Positions 1 through 12,939 of a stretch of DNA of 64,000 bases are shown here, in pieces. Made by a program: the position numbers and the translations under genes. This DNA comes from Setaria digitata (lineage: Eukaryota; Nematoda; Chromadorea; Rhabditida; Setariidae). Below the pieces are notes generated by a model. The model had not been told where the DNA came from and did not search any database. It saw only the letters and a list, made by a program, of their open reading frames with translations. Location: NCBI GenBank assembly GCA_003640385.1, contig RCAB01000170.1, forward strand, positions 56,140-120,139, written 5' to 3'. Each line of letters begins with the position of its first letter. Within the stretch, counting starts at the first letter, position 1.

Positions 1-2200
1 GAATACGACTTTCTCCATTTGGTTTTACAATTGTACTTTTTAGTAAAAACTGGTGAAATCCGATGTTGTTGAGCTTTTATAGATCATGTAATAAAAAAGA
101 AAATACAGTACATTTCTTCATATTCTAAGCGTTTAAGGGTATATTCACTGTTCATTTTTTCTTTCCCTTAACGAATGATTTCAGTTATTTATCACTGGTT
201 GCCAGTATCGCTAGGCCAAGTAAAATATTCGAGCTTGATTCTGGATTTGAAGTTCTTTCAGTTCGTTTTAAATTATCAAGTTTCGAAAGAGTAGGTAAGA
301 AAACCAATAGTAGAAGAAACTACAATATTGCGATGGTAGTTACCATACGATACTCTTTCACTTCTGTAGTGGTGCGCCTGCGTAATATGTAATTGATGAA
401 GACTGAACACAGCGTTATAATTCTCATTTGAAATAAGTGAAATTTGTACATTCTTTACGAAGCTCATTCAATCTTCAGGATGAAAAAATTTGAAATTCAT
501 ATGACCTCATCGGAATTCTGTATGATAGCGTGGAATTAGCAAGAAATGATGGGATCAGCAGCGCAACTAAATTCGAGATGTAATTTATGAATATAGAAGG
601 ATAAATGAATAAAGCCATCAGAAGGTGTGGGCTGCATTAAGGGAGAGAAAATTTTATTCCCTGCATGAAAAAACTACTATAATAGAGGAATGTTTTGTGG
701 TAATCATCCTTCGGATTTTCTCATCCAGTTCACTGAAATATCCTACATAGCATATGGCTGATTTCATGTGTCGTTAGCTTTGCTTCTTCTTTGTAGTCAT
801 TTACTAAATTACTACTGCTTGATAAAGTTAATTTGGCGTTTATTGAGCTCACCTTCAACCAACGAACTAAAGAATAAATATACACAATAGCTTTAATTTT
901 TTTTAAGTTTTCAATTAATTTGAACTAACTGTATCGATTTGGAAAACACGCGATCTATTTTCAGACATAATGGGAGTTTTGTTGACTGATTAAATAATAA
1001 GCTTTACAAACGGAGGAAACTCTCAGACTGATAATTAGGAAGTTCATTCGGCTCAAATATACATTTCTCGCTCTAGCGTAACAGCACCAGTTCCATAGTA
1101 CACCAGATGTGTCGAAGCATGATCTAGACATGACTTCCGAAATTTCTATCCAGTGAACAAGTGAACAAAGAAGATATGTCAACTTTAAACTTGCTTGCAT
1201 TCTGAGCCCATCAGACGTAATGATCGTTACTTAAATATTTTAACAGTTGATTCTTCTAATTTTATTATAGAAATTCCTAACCTCGTTAACACATATTCAA
1301 GTACTAATTATTATTCTAATCCAGTACCTAATCTTGTTTCCTCCTTTTATTCTGCTAAAAGATTTCTGTTATTCCCGACCACTCGATGCCATCCATCTGG
1401 AGAAGTGTTCTGATTAGAAGAGAAAGCGAAACAGAAAAACTTACACATCAATCAGTTAGTTTGCAAAATAATATTTTAGTTAATTAAATTACCCAATACT
1501 TATCCTTACTGAAAATGCAAGTATTCGGTCATTTTCCGGTAAAAATCCCATGAATTAATGATGAAAAAAGCCGAAACACGAACAGTCTTGATGGATAAAA
1601 GAAGGTTAAGTTAGAGGAATCCTAGTCAAAATTTAATTTAATTATGACCTCATGATTAGTACTTCCCAGCATTAACAAGCGGAAACAGAGATAATTATTG
1701 GAATTTCAGTAGCAACCACGATATGTCCGGAAAATCCGTCGCAACCCAATCTCTGACATTTATGCAACTTGTCACTTTACCGTAGGCTGTTTTTCATGTT
1801 TAAGTTCGATTCATTTCGTTACATGTTTCCGGTATCCATGTTCCTCTCTTTGGATACGTCATTTTAGAGCATAACTACTTTGCTAGGAATAAATGTTAGT
1901 CATCCTGCTCATTCCTTTCACTGTTCATTTCATCCCGTTATGTTCAACAATTTATTTCATTTTTGTAAATCATTAATATATCTTTTTGATTTTCACTGTA
2001 GTCAGTCTCTTTTCAAGCTATTGAATTATTAAAGAAGTAAAATATCGGAGTTGTTTATGATATACTGGTTATGCTAATTAGTTTCTCTCTCAGAACTTAG
2101 TGATTGTAAATTTACGTAAATTTATAGCGGTTGTTGTGAAGGAAAGAAAGCTGAAGAAACAAAACTTATAAAACGTGGAAAATCCAAAGGATAAGTTAAC
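1..2200. other. 5' end of window, no gene recognised
   Basis: Both strands contain only short open frames (the longest about 80 codons) with no recognisable domain, no paired splice signals around a sustained open frame and no RNA gene. The base composition is a little less AT-extreme than in the deserts further on, so a decayed gene or distal regulatory DNA of NELF-A is possible, but nothing visible supports either. Confidence 0.5.
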
Positions 2201-2206
2201 CTCTAT

Positions 2207-2208
2207 AG
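2207..2208 (+). promoter_or_regulatory. candidate trans-splice acceptor for NELF-A
   Basis: An AG dinucleotide (context CTCTATAG) ends one base before the inferred ATG at 2210. Nematode mRNAs are often trans-spliced to a spliced leader very close to the start codon, so this is a plausible leader acceptor. The tract upstream is not very pyrimidine-rich, so support is moderate. Confidence 0.35.
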
Positions 2209-2209
2209 G

Positions 2210-5200
2210 ATGGATAAACAAGTGAGTGTTTCAAATGATGCATCAGAAGTGAAACGACAGAAAACTGAGGTAAATTTGATTGTTTTCCTACATTCTCCAT
2301 TATAAGTATCATACGCATTACAATTTATTTGTAAAGTCTTCAGAAGAAGTGAATGCTCTGAATCACAGATTTATCTACGCATTATCATATAATAAAAGGA
2401 TGCGTTATTTGAGTTTATATTTGGCGTACAAATACCATAGATATTAGCGGACATTTTGCAGTATTGGTATTGTAAATATCGAATGGTTGTTCCAGCCGGG
2501 GTTAAATTATGATACACCATTCAAAGTGTTAATGCCAAGCTCCCAGTTGCGCGATTTGGATTTGGTGAAATGGCTGGATAACAAGCTTGGTGATAACAAT
2601 GAATTATGGAGTGGTCGGCAAGCTGCTTCGTTGCTTTCACGTGAAATGCTGATCGAGCTGGAAACATGTTTTCAAGCATTAGAACCACATGTTAAATTGA
2701 AAATTGTGCTATCTGTTCCACATTTATCATACCGACTTATTACAATGGTGTGTTTTTCTTTTCGTATATGGAAGAACTTGTGAATATCATCATTGTTGCA
2801 GTAAGCCAGTTTCCCGACATTCATATTTTGATGAATATTTTAACTTAGGGACGCTACGATACTTTCATACTTCTTTTCTTTGACTTGAAGCATTAGTTTT
2901 AGCTCTAGCACAGTAACGGTAATGAATAATTGTTATTTGACTTTTAAATCAGTAACAGTCATCAAACCATGAATTACCAACATATGTGCAGCTATTATTA
3001 CTTTTTTTTTTTGATATTGCGTAATGTGTGTATTAATAGTCTTATTTCTTAAACTGTTCTCTTTATTTCAGTGGAAAGAACCGCTAATAAATTTATTGGA
3101 TTTGGCCCGGAGAGATGCTGATGACTGGATTGAAACTGTTGCTGACATGTATAGAGAATATCCTAATCGACAGTGTATAATACCAATACCTTCCAATACA
3201 GATTCCTATTTTTGTAAATCGCTTGATGAGTTGAGGAAAATGGGTGAGATTTTGGCTTTTATATATCCATAGTCTGAAATTTATGTCCTCTGATTCAAAT
3301 TCTTTAACCACGGTTATCTTTTCTTCCGTACGCATGTTGTGAGGAGACGATATTTCTTTCATAAATTATCAGCGCATTACATGTGACTGTTTTTTCTTCT
3401 GTTTTTTCTTCATCTGCAGATCATCCTAAATACTGCATGAAACTTTCTCGGCTTCTTGGCATTAGGAATTATCCGTGCTAGGCAGGTAGTGATGTTCGAA
3501 ATGAACCATCTAGGATTAATATTCATTCTGGATTAGCTTTTTTAGTTTTTGTAATTGTTGGCTATTAAATTTGTTTCCAGTTAGAAAACACAGCACAAGT
3601 AACAATTTGCGATTATTACCGCTTGATTTAAGTGCCGTGTCACAAAATGCAATCAAGGTACATTAATTTTAGAGTTATTAAATAACTAATGAAGGAATAC
3701 TTTATCCTGTGTTCATATTCTCGTATTAAATCATAATCAAACATATAAATCCACTATGTATCTTTACATATTCTAATTAGCTGACTTTCAGACACGTTTT
3801 GGTTTAACCGAAATTGAAAATCGAAAGCATTTCAATTTGAAGCGACGTGCCAAATCATATACACTAAAAGCTGAGCTCTTGAAATGTTAGTAATTTCCAG
3901 CTTTTGTTCAGTTGAATTTTCTATCTTCGAAATCCATAATTCTGCATGTTTCGGGAAACATTATTTTTCCATGAGCAGTTTCAGGAAATGACTTTTTGTA
4001 ACATTTGTCACTGTATTTAAGCAGTGGAAGTTGGTTGCAATCGAAATAAAAATCAGAAGCTTGACGTCGTATCATCAAGTTTTCCTATTCGCATGAGAAG
4101 TACTGTTCGGAAGCCAAATAATGACTGTAAGTGTTTTTTTTTTAACCAAAAAAAAGGTGTTAAGTGATAGATCGAGAAATTCCATTATATATTCTTTCAT
4201 TCTTGTTACTTTCAAATGTTATTGAGAATTTCACGTGCTCTCTGTTTTTTCCTTTTCTTTTTATTTTTATACATTTATTTATTTATTTGTTTATTTTTTA
4301 TGCAATCGTTAAAATGTAGGCAGGAAATAACACGTCCATATTTCTTTTTAGTAGAAATAAATTCGGGCCTTATTTTCTCGGTACACCAACTAATCTGATC
4401 CTCACGAGTTTATGATCAGCAGTAGTGCATTTTTAGTTTCATTAGTATTAGTAGAGCTGATGTTTCTTTTGATGTGGCCAGTGCCTCTAATTTCTAGACG
4501 AAGTTTTCAATTTGAGATATTTATTTAACGAATTTGATATTCCTTGTATATTTTAGTACCAATGCGAGGAATCCCAAACACAAATACTTGTAAATTGTCT
4601 GCTGGTTTTACGAATGAACCACGCAAATTTCAACGGCAGTTAACAAGACGGGAAGGTGGCGCTAAGTTTATTGATATTGGGGATCTGCCACAAGCGTTGA
4701 GTGTTCGCCGTAAAGAACAGGAGGCAGAAGAACGCGCAAGGAAGCAACTAGAGAGGGAAGAACAGAAAAAGCGTGCGCAGGCAGAAAAAGCTGCCAAAGT
4801 TAATAATTTTCTCAATTTAGTTATTTGGAAGACAGAAGATCTGATGTTTGTAATACACAATACGCTTTTGTTGCTTAAATTACCTCACATTTTATTTAGG
4901 AAGCAAAACGAGCTGCAATAGCTGCCCAAAAATCGAAAGAAACTGCTGCTGTGGTTACAGCAATGGATGAAATTCCAAATATGGTAGATGAACCAATTCC
5001 TTCTACAATTCGAAATTCGGATCATGAAACAAATCATATTTCTATAAATGAAGGAAGTCATAATACCAAGCAAGAAAACGGTAACCTGCCATCTTCTTAT
5101 GGTGATGTTCGCGAAGTACCAACAGTACAATCGGAACAAAATCAAGAGCCGCAGTCACCTTCAGCTGCAGTTCACTTATCTCGGGTATCACTTTTCGACT

Positions 5201-6458
5201 TGTACTACTTTCTGCTTAAATTAATTATTGCACTTTTATTCTTTTTTTTTTCGTTCCTGAAAGAAAGTATGTTTTGTTGGCTCATGAGCTTACATGCTTG
5301 AAAATTGATTTTAGGACTATTTTTCCTTACTTTTTTCTTCTTTTTTCTTTGATTTTTAACAATTAATAGCTACACTTCCCTGATAGCTTGCAGAAGAAAC
5401 CCTCATTATTCCTAATGTTACATTAGTGAAGGAATATTTTTAAAATACCAATTAAAAATATCAATTATCTATTGAAATTTGACATAGTTTTTTGAGGAAT
5501 GTGAGGTAATCATTTGAGATCTTTTGCATCAATAGTTCGTTTAAGCGTGAATCATTTGCGCGTCGGCAGTGTGAAGAAATGCTCGCTTGTGCCAATGTTT
5601 TGAACGAAGAGGGTCATCGTATGGTCATTGCTTTTATGTCCGGCAACAAAAGTGGGTGAACTTTTTCATAAATTCTTAGCTTTGAAATGTGGTTTCTAGG
5701 TCTTAAGTTTTGATCTGCATTCCACAGAAGGGGAACAAAGATATCTCCAATTGAGGAAACTCATGCAATGAAGCTGTATTATTTTTGCAGATTAGAAAAT
5801 TTTGCATCCTTGCTCTTTGAATGGATTTACAGCTGTCATATAGAAATTAAGTGATTAACTGTTACAGAAAAATTTTCTTCTGTTATGCCAGCTGATCCTT
5901 TACTTCTGATGAAATTGTTTCACAAGATCTTTCAGTTCATCCCTACCCTCATTTGGGTGATCTCTTGACTTTGAAATTGTCGGAAACTTATGAAGATGAA
6001 CTTCGACCGGATGGGGCGGTGCAGAAAATGCGTGTTGAAACATTCTTTCAGGTATTAATGACCTTCAGCATTGTAATTTTTTCATATTCTACGTTGATTT
6101 TGTAACCGTTCTCTTAGAGGTTGATGATGATAGAAGAGGAGTTTACTGCCTTTAGTGCCCTTAGTATTCAGTTTCATTGGTCTACATATTACATTGAAAT
6201 ACTTTTTGGGTTGATCATTATATCAACCAATGTTTCGCCGACGTTTTTTTTACTAAACAATGTCCACATTACAGCATTAAAGGGGATATGTAATGCTGGT
6301 TTTACTCGAAACTTCAAGCAAAAACGAAAACTTTTTCCAACATGCCGTCCTTACGTTTGTTTTAGATGGATTATCGAACAGGAGAATGGAAACGTTTGCG
6401 GAAAACACGTGCATTACGCCCCGAAGAAATACGTACATTGCAGCAAACGATCGTGTAA
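2210..6458 (+). CDS. Negative elongation factor A (NELF-A), 11 exons
   Basis: NELF-A is a subunit of the NELF complex, which holds RNA polymerase II in promoter-proximal pause in the nucleus. Inferred exons: 2210-2269, 2496-2747, 3072-3243, 3581-3657, 3792-3885, 4025-4126, 4557-4798, 4900-5184, about 5519-5651, 5936-6051, 6366-6458. The product is about 541 aa; human NELF-A is about 528. The N-terminal domain is recognisable from motifs such as LVKWLDNKLGDNNELW (around residues 38-53), LRLLPLDL and HFNLKRRAKSYTLKAELL. Then come RREGGAKFIDIGDLP and a charged E/K/R coiled coil (about 303-345). A variable Asn/Ser-rich linker follows, then the conserved C-terminus: MVIAFMSGNK, LTLKLSE and MDYRTGEWKRLRK just before the stop. 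The domain order and spacing match the family along the whole length. All phases close, but the 5185-5536 junction is uncertain: the acceptor is either 5517-5518 (phase fits) or 5534-5535 (needs another donor). A cassette-like segment in the intron after exon 3 is listed separately. Confidence 0.88.
3420..3485 (+). other. cassette-like segment with in-frame stop in NELF-A intron 3
   Basis: A 66-base segment is bounded by a strong acceptor (a T/C-rich run ending CATCTGCAG at 3419) and a donor (CAG then GTAGTG at 3486). It would enter in the phase left by exon 3, read 20 codons and then meet TAG at 3479-3481. Skipping it gives a junction that aligns with NELF-A without a gap, so the productive mRNA omits it. 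It could be a poison exon or a chance pair of splice sites. Confidence 0.35.
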
Positions 6459-8675
6459 TCAGCACACGCTGCAGCTGATTGATCTGAAATGGCTCAGCTT
6501 GTTATATGTTATGGACATAAAAATGTAACTGCAACCATACTGATGTATTTGTTCAGATTAAAATTTGTTTTACAATTGCAAATTTCAAATTACGGAATCA
6601 AATTTGACTGATTTATCGTATGACTTTTAACATACCAGTTACATTATTATATGCATTTATTCCATTTATGATACCTCGTTTTGTATTTTATTTTTACAGT
6701 TGTGGAAATTAAAGTGACAAAGTTATTGGTCAAAGTATGTCAAAGTGATTTCACAGCTTTTTACAGTTCCTTTTCTTTTTTAAGAAACTTTTTTTGGATG
6801 AAAAAGTAGAATCTGTCTTTCTGACGTGAAGTAAGGATATTTGAGTCAGTTTTGGACGTGCTTCTGTTGTCGTTTTATTACTTTGCGTACTGTCGTTAGG
6901 CAGTTGATTTTAACATGTTGTATCCCTACTTCTGCAATATTCCTCCCTCCTATTCTTTTTCCTATTTCTATATTTTCATATTTCTGAAGTTCTTATCTCA
7001 ATGAGTCGTTTAACGCAATTTCTATGTTTAATGTTGCTTTATTCAAGAGATAAAGCGATAATATACGAAAATCTCGTTCTGTATATGTTGCTAGCTTTTT
7101 GTCTGCCTTTTCTATGGTCATGTTTTTCAAATTATAGCTTCTTTCAATGTTATGGTATTATTACACTGATTGTGATTTTGCACATAAAAATATTTCATTA
7201 GTTTCCTGCTATTGTCCATTGTTTGATAAAACGAGTAGAGTAGAAATCGGAAATCTTTTCCTGTGGGGTAATATTACAGATCTTAGCTTTATTAGGTAAT
7301 TTAGTTTCCAGAAATGGAATAAATTAAATTATTAAGCTTCGAAAGTCATTCTCCTTTTAACTTTGTTTTCTTGCACAATGATTAGGCTTTTGCGGTTCCA
7401 GCAGATGATGATGCTAAAAGGATGACAGAAACTTGATGGTAGAGTAGTCATGCGAGAAATAGGTTGATTAATTAAGTGGATTAATTAATTGTCATTGATC
7501 AGACAGGAACATCCCAAAGTCATGTTGGAATAACGTGTCAGGGTTGATCAATTTTTAATTTGAGTACTTCAAATCTCATTTGCTGGGAGGGTCATTTAAT
7601 GCGATAGTGCAATTATTTGGATTGGACCTTGTCTGGAAATACAAACATTTCTTTCACTTGTTTTCACAATTTGATATTTGAAAATAGTAATTCTGTATTC
7701 GATGAAATTAAGCGGTTGCCATTATCGAGTACTTCATAAATGATAAAATAGTATATCCAAAAGTTAATTTTACAGTGCGTTGCAATGTCAGTTTCACGCG
7801 CACTGTCGCACTGTTGTATGTAATCCCTCATTTGTAATAAATATATTTAGGAAAAATCACTTGAAAAAAAAAAAAGTAGAAAAAAGCAACAGAGAGTTGG
7901 CTATATTTTTATTAGGAAAGAACAAAGGCAAAAGATTTATGAAAGTGAGAAAAGGAGGAAAAGCAAACATTTGGATCATAAAAAGGAAATTTCAGAATCT
8001 TTGGGGATACCAAAATATTGTAGTGTCGAAGTACTGATGTATGCCAAGTAACGCACTACTGTTATAGCATAAGCCAATCCCTAATAATTACAGTTATATG
8101 TAGAATAGAATGAAATATAGATAATATTTCAAATGATTTTCCATAAACATCTGAAATGAAATCTTTTAGTAATTAGTGCAAATATCACGAATAATGCTAT
8201 TATTGTTCGTATACATTTATTTGAAAATCCGATATAATCTAACTGAAAATACCATTTAACGCTACACTGTTTTTTCTACCTGCCTATTAATGTCACAATG
8301 AATAAGTACGAAGGATTTTAGCATTTAGCACTGTTGTTTCCATCTGTCTCCAAAAGATCATTCGCTACTGATGTAGGAAACAGTGGATGGAAAGTATGTT
8401 GTGAATTACCGATTGAAATACTGATTGAAAAACCGGTAAATATGAAAGAAAAAAACAAAAGCAAAAACTAATGATTATGCTCTTTCTGCTCACTAACATA
8501 GTAATAACGAAACTGGTGAAGACGATCGTAATTATAATAATGTTACAGTTAATGATAATAATATGATTTAGCGATAATGATGAAGTTAATCATGGATGAT
8601 ATGGTATTATAATGTATTAGTTATGATGATAAGCATCATCGTTATCATGGAAGGTAATAATAACGATAATGATGC

Positions 8676-8735
<60 letters not shown>

Positions 8736-9780
8736 TAATAATATTAATATTAATATTAATAATGGTAATAATAATATTAATATTAATATTAATAATGGTA
8801 ATAATAATAATATTAATATTAATAATGGTAATAATAATAATAATAACAATACCAATGATAATAATAATAACGATAATAATAGTAATAATAATAATAAAAT
8901 AATAATAATAATAATGATGACGATGGGGTTGGTAGTGTTGGTAGAATGAACATAAATTGGCAAATGCTCGCAGAGACAGCTGCAGTATTGGTGGTGACGG
9001 GAAGTGCGACAACTCCTCCTAAAAATGGACTGCAGTTCGATTTGCCTCTTGGCTCTTTCTCTTGCACTTCCACAACCACATAACATTCAGGTTGATTCGT
9101 ATTTTCTATCCTAAAGTGCTAATGAATCGTTCTAGTTGTTTCTTTTTTCTTTGGTAAATTTTCAAATTTAAAATTTTATGGTTTTTTTTTTTTTTTTTTT
9201 TTTTTTTGAGTATTTCTGGTAATGTTACAATATCCAGTGCATATTATTATTTATTAAAATTTTCTTTCTGGAATTTTTATAAAAATTAAAAATTTTATCT
9301 TTTCAATTTGCAATTATAAGAATATATCGGAAAATACAAATAGCGAAATTAAAAACGAAGTTATATTGGTCAAAAATTAGATTACTTTTTTTTTTTTTTT
9401 TTTTTTTCAATATCATTAAGTAGTTTTACAACGATGAACACAATGCATAATATTTGATTATCTTACGCCAAATATTTATTGGTTTTCAAAATATAATAAT
9501 TCTGGAAAGGTTCATAATTTAAGTTTATGGATTCATTTTTCACCCCTTTCTTTTCAATTCACGAGCAATCAGAACCAAACGAAATGAGTGTTTTTTGCTT
9601 TTCTATTGAAAACGTTTTCTTTAAGAACTAATTTACGGCTGTTATCGGATAATTTATGGTAGTTGCAAATCTGAATAGCTACTTTACAATTACAATCACT
9701 GTTATCTTTTGGCAGAATAAAATAAATAGCACTTGTTAAGAACAGTGAAAAGTTACTATAACTTTTGCTTTACCGTAAGA
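6459..9780. other. region downstream of NELF-A, no gene recognised
   Basis: This T-rich DNA begins with the NELF-A 3' flank and holds no sustained coding signal. It contains the AAT microsatellite at 8656-8917 and, right after it, a less AT-rich patch (8930-9086) open in several frames on both strands, which is described under findings. Poly-T runs occur near 9182-9207 and 9387-9407. Confidence 0.5.
8656..8917. repeat. AAT trinucleotide microsatellite
   Basis: An imperfect array of AAT/ATA/TAA triplets with interruptions such as AATATTAATATT and AATGGT that themselves recur. Reading frames through it give runs of Asn, Ile or Leu and Tyr, which are artefacts of the repeat and not proteins. 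Confidence 0.9.
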
Positions 9781-9813
9781 TCTCCGAACTATACCAAGCA
9801 ACAAGTTTTGCAG

Positions 9814-9888
9814 TCATTTTGGAATCTTGCCTTCCTCTTTTTTATATTATCAATTTTGTCAGCAATCATTTCACCAAATACTACTGCC
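9814..9888 (+). other. possible signal-peptide exon of the cysteine-rich gene
   Basis: After an acceptor (GTTTTGCAG) a phase-0 open segment encodes a strongly hydrophobic stretch, NLAFLFFILSILSAIIS, followed by PNTTA and a GTAGAC donor, also in phase 0. It would join in frame to the exon at 12940, giving the signal peptide that gene needs. No ATG lies in the segment, so a further 5' exon would be required. The link is inferred from phase and hydrophobicity alone. Confidence 0.25.
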
Positions 9889-12800
9889 GTAGACGAAAAT
9901 CCAGAGAATTTCTTATTCAAATTTAAATTTTCAAAACCATATGTGATCAAATAGTCGATTTAAAATTAGAGAGAAAATTGCAATTAATACCTAATTACTT
10001 ACTATATGAAAGAATTACCGATTTTTTCCGGTAAGTTAATTTTCTATAATTTCTTAATTTCCTCCTCTTCCTTTTTTTTTTTTTTTTTTTTTTTTTTATT
10101 TCTAGCAAAAGATCCTCATAAAATGAATTCTTTGCTCATCATAATTTTTTTTCTTTTCTGCTCGTTTTTTTTTTTTTTTTTTGCTTAAAAGAATAACCTT
10201 CAAATGATTTGAATTTTCTTCGCATCAATAACCATTTCATCCATCTTATTTCAAAAAACTTGTTCATTTTCATCAAGACCCTTTTAATACAATTCCATTC
10301 CTCCTTCTTTTTTTAGAAGACATGTTCAAAAATAAAAAAGAAAAAATTTCCTATAAAAATTACAACAATGTAAAATGAGCATAATTTTGGTTGACAGTAA
10401 AATTTATACCTGTTTACGTATATAAGTGTTACCTTAAACTATTTCGAAGTAATTATTTTCTGATAGCTTCAACTACATTCAAAATTAATTTTCACACAAG
10501 AAAAAAAAATATATAAAATGAAAGTTTAACTTGCAAGTCTGAGATAATTTACATGGCGAATAAATTGCATGAATCTAAGCATTACATTCACATATATGGA
10601 ATATTCATGATAAAAAAAGAAATGTTACATGTCATCCATCAATCAATCAAAAATTTTATCCCTTTTCTTCTTTTTTTTTTTTCTTTTTTTTCAAGTATCA
10701 AATTAGCTTTGATTCAAACAAGTTTCCCATTTGTTATGTAATGCATTCATTTAGAATGCACTGAAATGTGATTTAGTTAATTACAAATCATTTCATCCTT
10801 GAACTACAGAATAATTCAAACTTTCTCATTTGTTTACTCTCGGGAAATCAAGTCATGATGATAAAAATAAACTATCATCTCACAATTAAACATTTTTCTC
10901 ATCCTAAATAGGGCGTGGGTAAAAATACTACTTTTTTTACCCAACTATTAAAAGCATAAAAAAAGTAATTCCTAAATCAAAAAAAAAAAAGTGAATTTAG
11001 AATTAAACATAGAATTTTTCGTAGTTTTCGGCAATTTTATGGAGCAAATTGTTAAGTTTTTTATTACTAAATATCCCAATACTTTTAATTCAATAATATC
11101 TTAAATATCATAGCATATTTTCATTTAAATTTATTATTCTATTTTTTACTAGAGATTCATTGATAAATGAAGAAGCGAAGAGGATAAATAGAAATGATGA
11201 ATGATTTCAAATACCTTTTTATTTGCGGTAAATCATCTGATCATTTTAACCGCTTCTTTCCTTGTTCGATCACTAGCTACTTAGACTAATCATTTATCTC
11301 TATTTTTAAGAAGTAAAATTTATACTTCATTCTGTGCATTATCCATCATTTCGCTTCCTGAACCAAAAATATTTTCAAATTTAAAAATGCTACAAAAAGA
11401 AAGAAAGAAAAAAAAAAAAAAGAAAAAAGAATGAAAAATAGACAACTTCGAGGTGACAAGAGATTGTTGAGAGCTATGGAAATTTTTCATAGTATCGATA
11501 AAATCTTGAATAAAATTTATTTTGATAGCTACAAAATTTGTTCCCTCTTCAAAAGTTTGACATTTTCATTCTCCTGTTTGTTTCTCTGTCTTCCTTTTCA
11601 TTTTTTATCCCTTCTTTTTATTCTTTTTTCCTAATTTTTATCAATGGAAAAAATCCGTCTATTTTTTTTTTCTTTTTTGTTTCTACACTCAAGACTATTT
11701 CGTTTTTGTCTGTTGGTGTAAGCATTTTGCAGATTTATGACTAGACCGAAAAGCAGAAAATGCATATTATTCTTGGTGTAATTAAGAAAATCCGAAATCG
11801 TAGATGCTCAATTTTTCGATCATTGCGAACCATTAAATGATTGATAATAATTTATTCTTATAAAAGTGATGCAAGAAAGAAAAAGGAAAATAAAAGAAGA
11901 AACGCATTATCTGTTAATCTAATATTACTGAATAAATATTTTTTAATTATTAAGAATTGAGGTTATCGTAATTTAGGAAGTAAAAAGGCATTCACCAAAT
12001 TTGATTTTATAACATCTACAATCGATTAAAATCTTCACTTTATTTTCCATTTTTTGTGCTCATTTACAGTTAATTGATAATAAATTAATTCATAGAAAAA
12101 TTCATTCTAAATTGACGATAATTTCTGAAAATTTTTCTTACGTTATTGCTGATATCAATCTTTAAAATCAGTCATTGTTTTTTCATACCTACTACGATAG
12201 TTTAACGCCTTCTTTCAACGTATTCTCAATTTTTTACTTAAGAATGAAGCAGAAGTCTGTACAGTTCCTGGATGTTCATATCGTAATAGAAGAACTGATA
12301 CAGTGTCATAATTTTGTAATTTTACAATTTTTTTCCGTTTCTTATCTTTTTTTTTTTTTTTTTTTTAGATTTTCTTCTATCTGTATAAATTTTCATTTGG
12401 CTTGTGCATTGCTTTTGACATTTAGCCTTACTGAAAGTATACAATCAATCAAAAATTTTGTTGATTTTCCTGAAATTACACCGATCATCTCAACAACTAT
12501 TATGTTATTTCATTTGTTGTCACGGTAATATGCCTGAATTTTGCACACCATAACCTGTCCATTACCGGATGTTAACTTTCAGGAAATATTATTCTGTGTT
12601 CTGACATTCTATAAGTTTCTCCTTTTCTCTCATTCTTCTTCAGTCATACCAGTATTTAACAGTTTGTTACAAAAAAATTTCGTACTATAATTTTCAAATT
12701 TTCAATTTCATTTAAAAAAATTTCCTTCCAATATATATTCAGATCGTTGTGTTTTATTAAACTAACTTTTAAAAAAAATGCTTATGACAAAATTTTTTTT

Positions 12801-12939
12801 TTATTTAACATGCATAAATTTTGTAAATTTTGAATAGATTTTCAACTAAGTAATTTAAATTTTAAAATGAATAGCTTTAATTTTCAGCTAATTAAGCGCA
12901 GCTCTATTCATATTTTATTCCAAAGATGATTCATTGCAG

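Noticed and set aside
8607..9086. Long Leu/Ile/Asn-rich frames on both strands
   Set aside because: They are translations of the AAT microsatellite; only the short distal patch (8930-9086) is kept as a question.
12175..12528. Open frame with a signal-like stretch and a GTAATA donor, considered as first exon of the cysteine-rich gene
   Set aside because: Its donor phase does not fit the acceptor at 12939, and joining them gives a stop.
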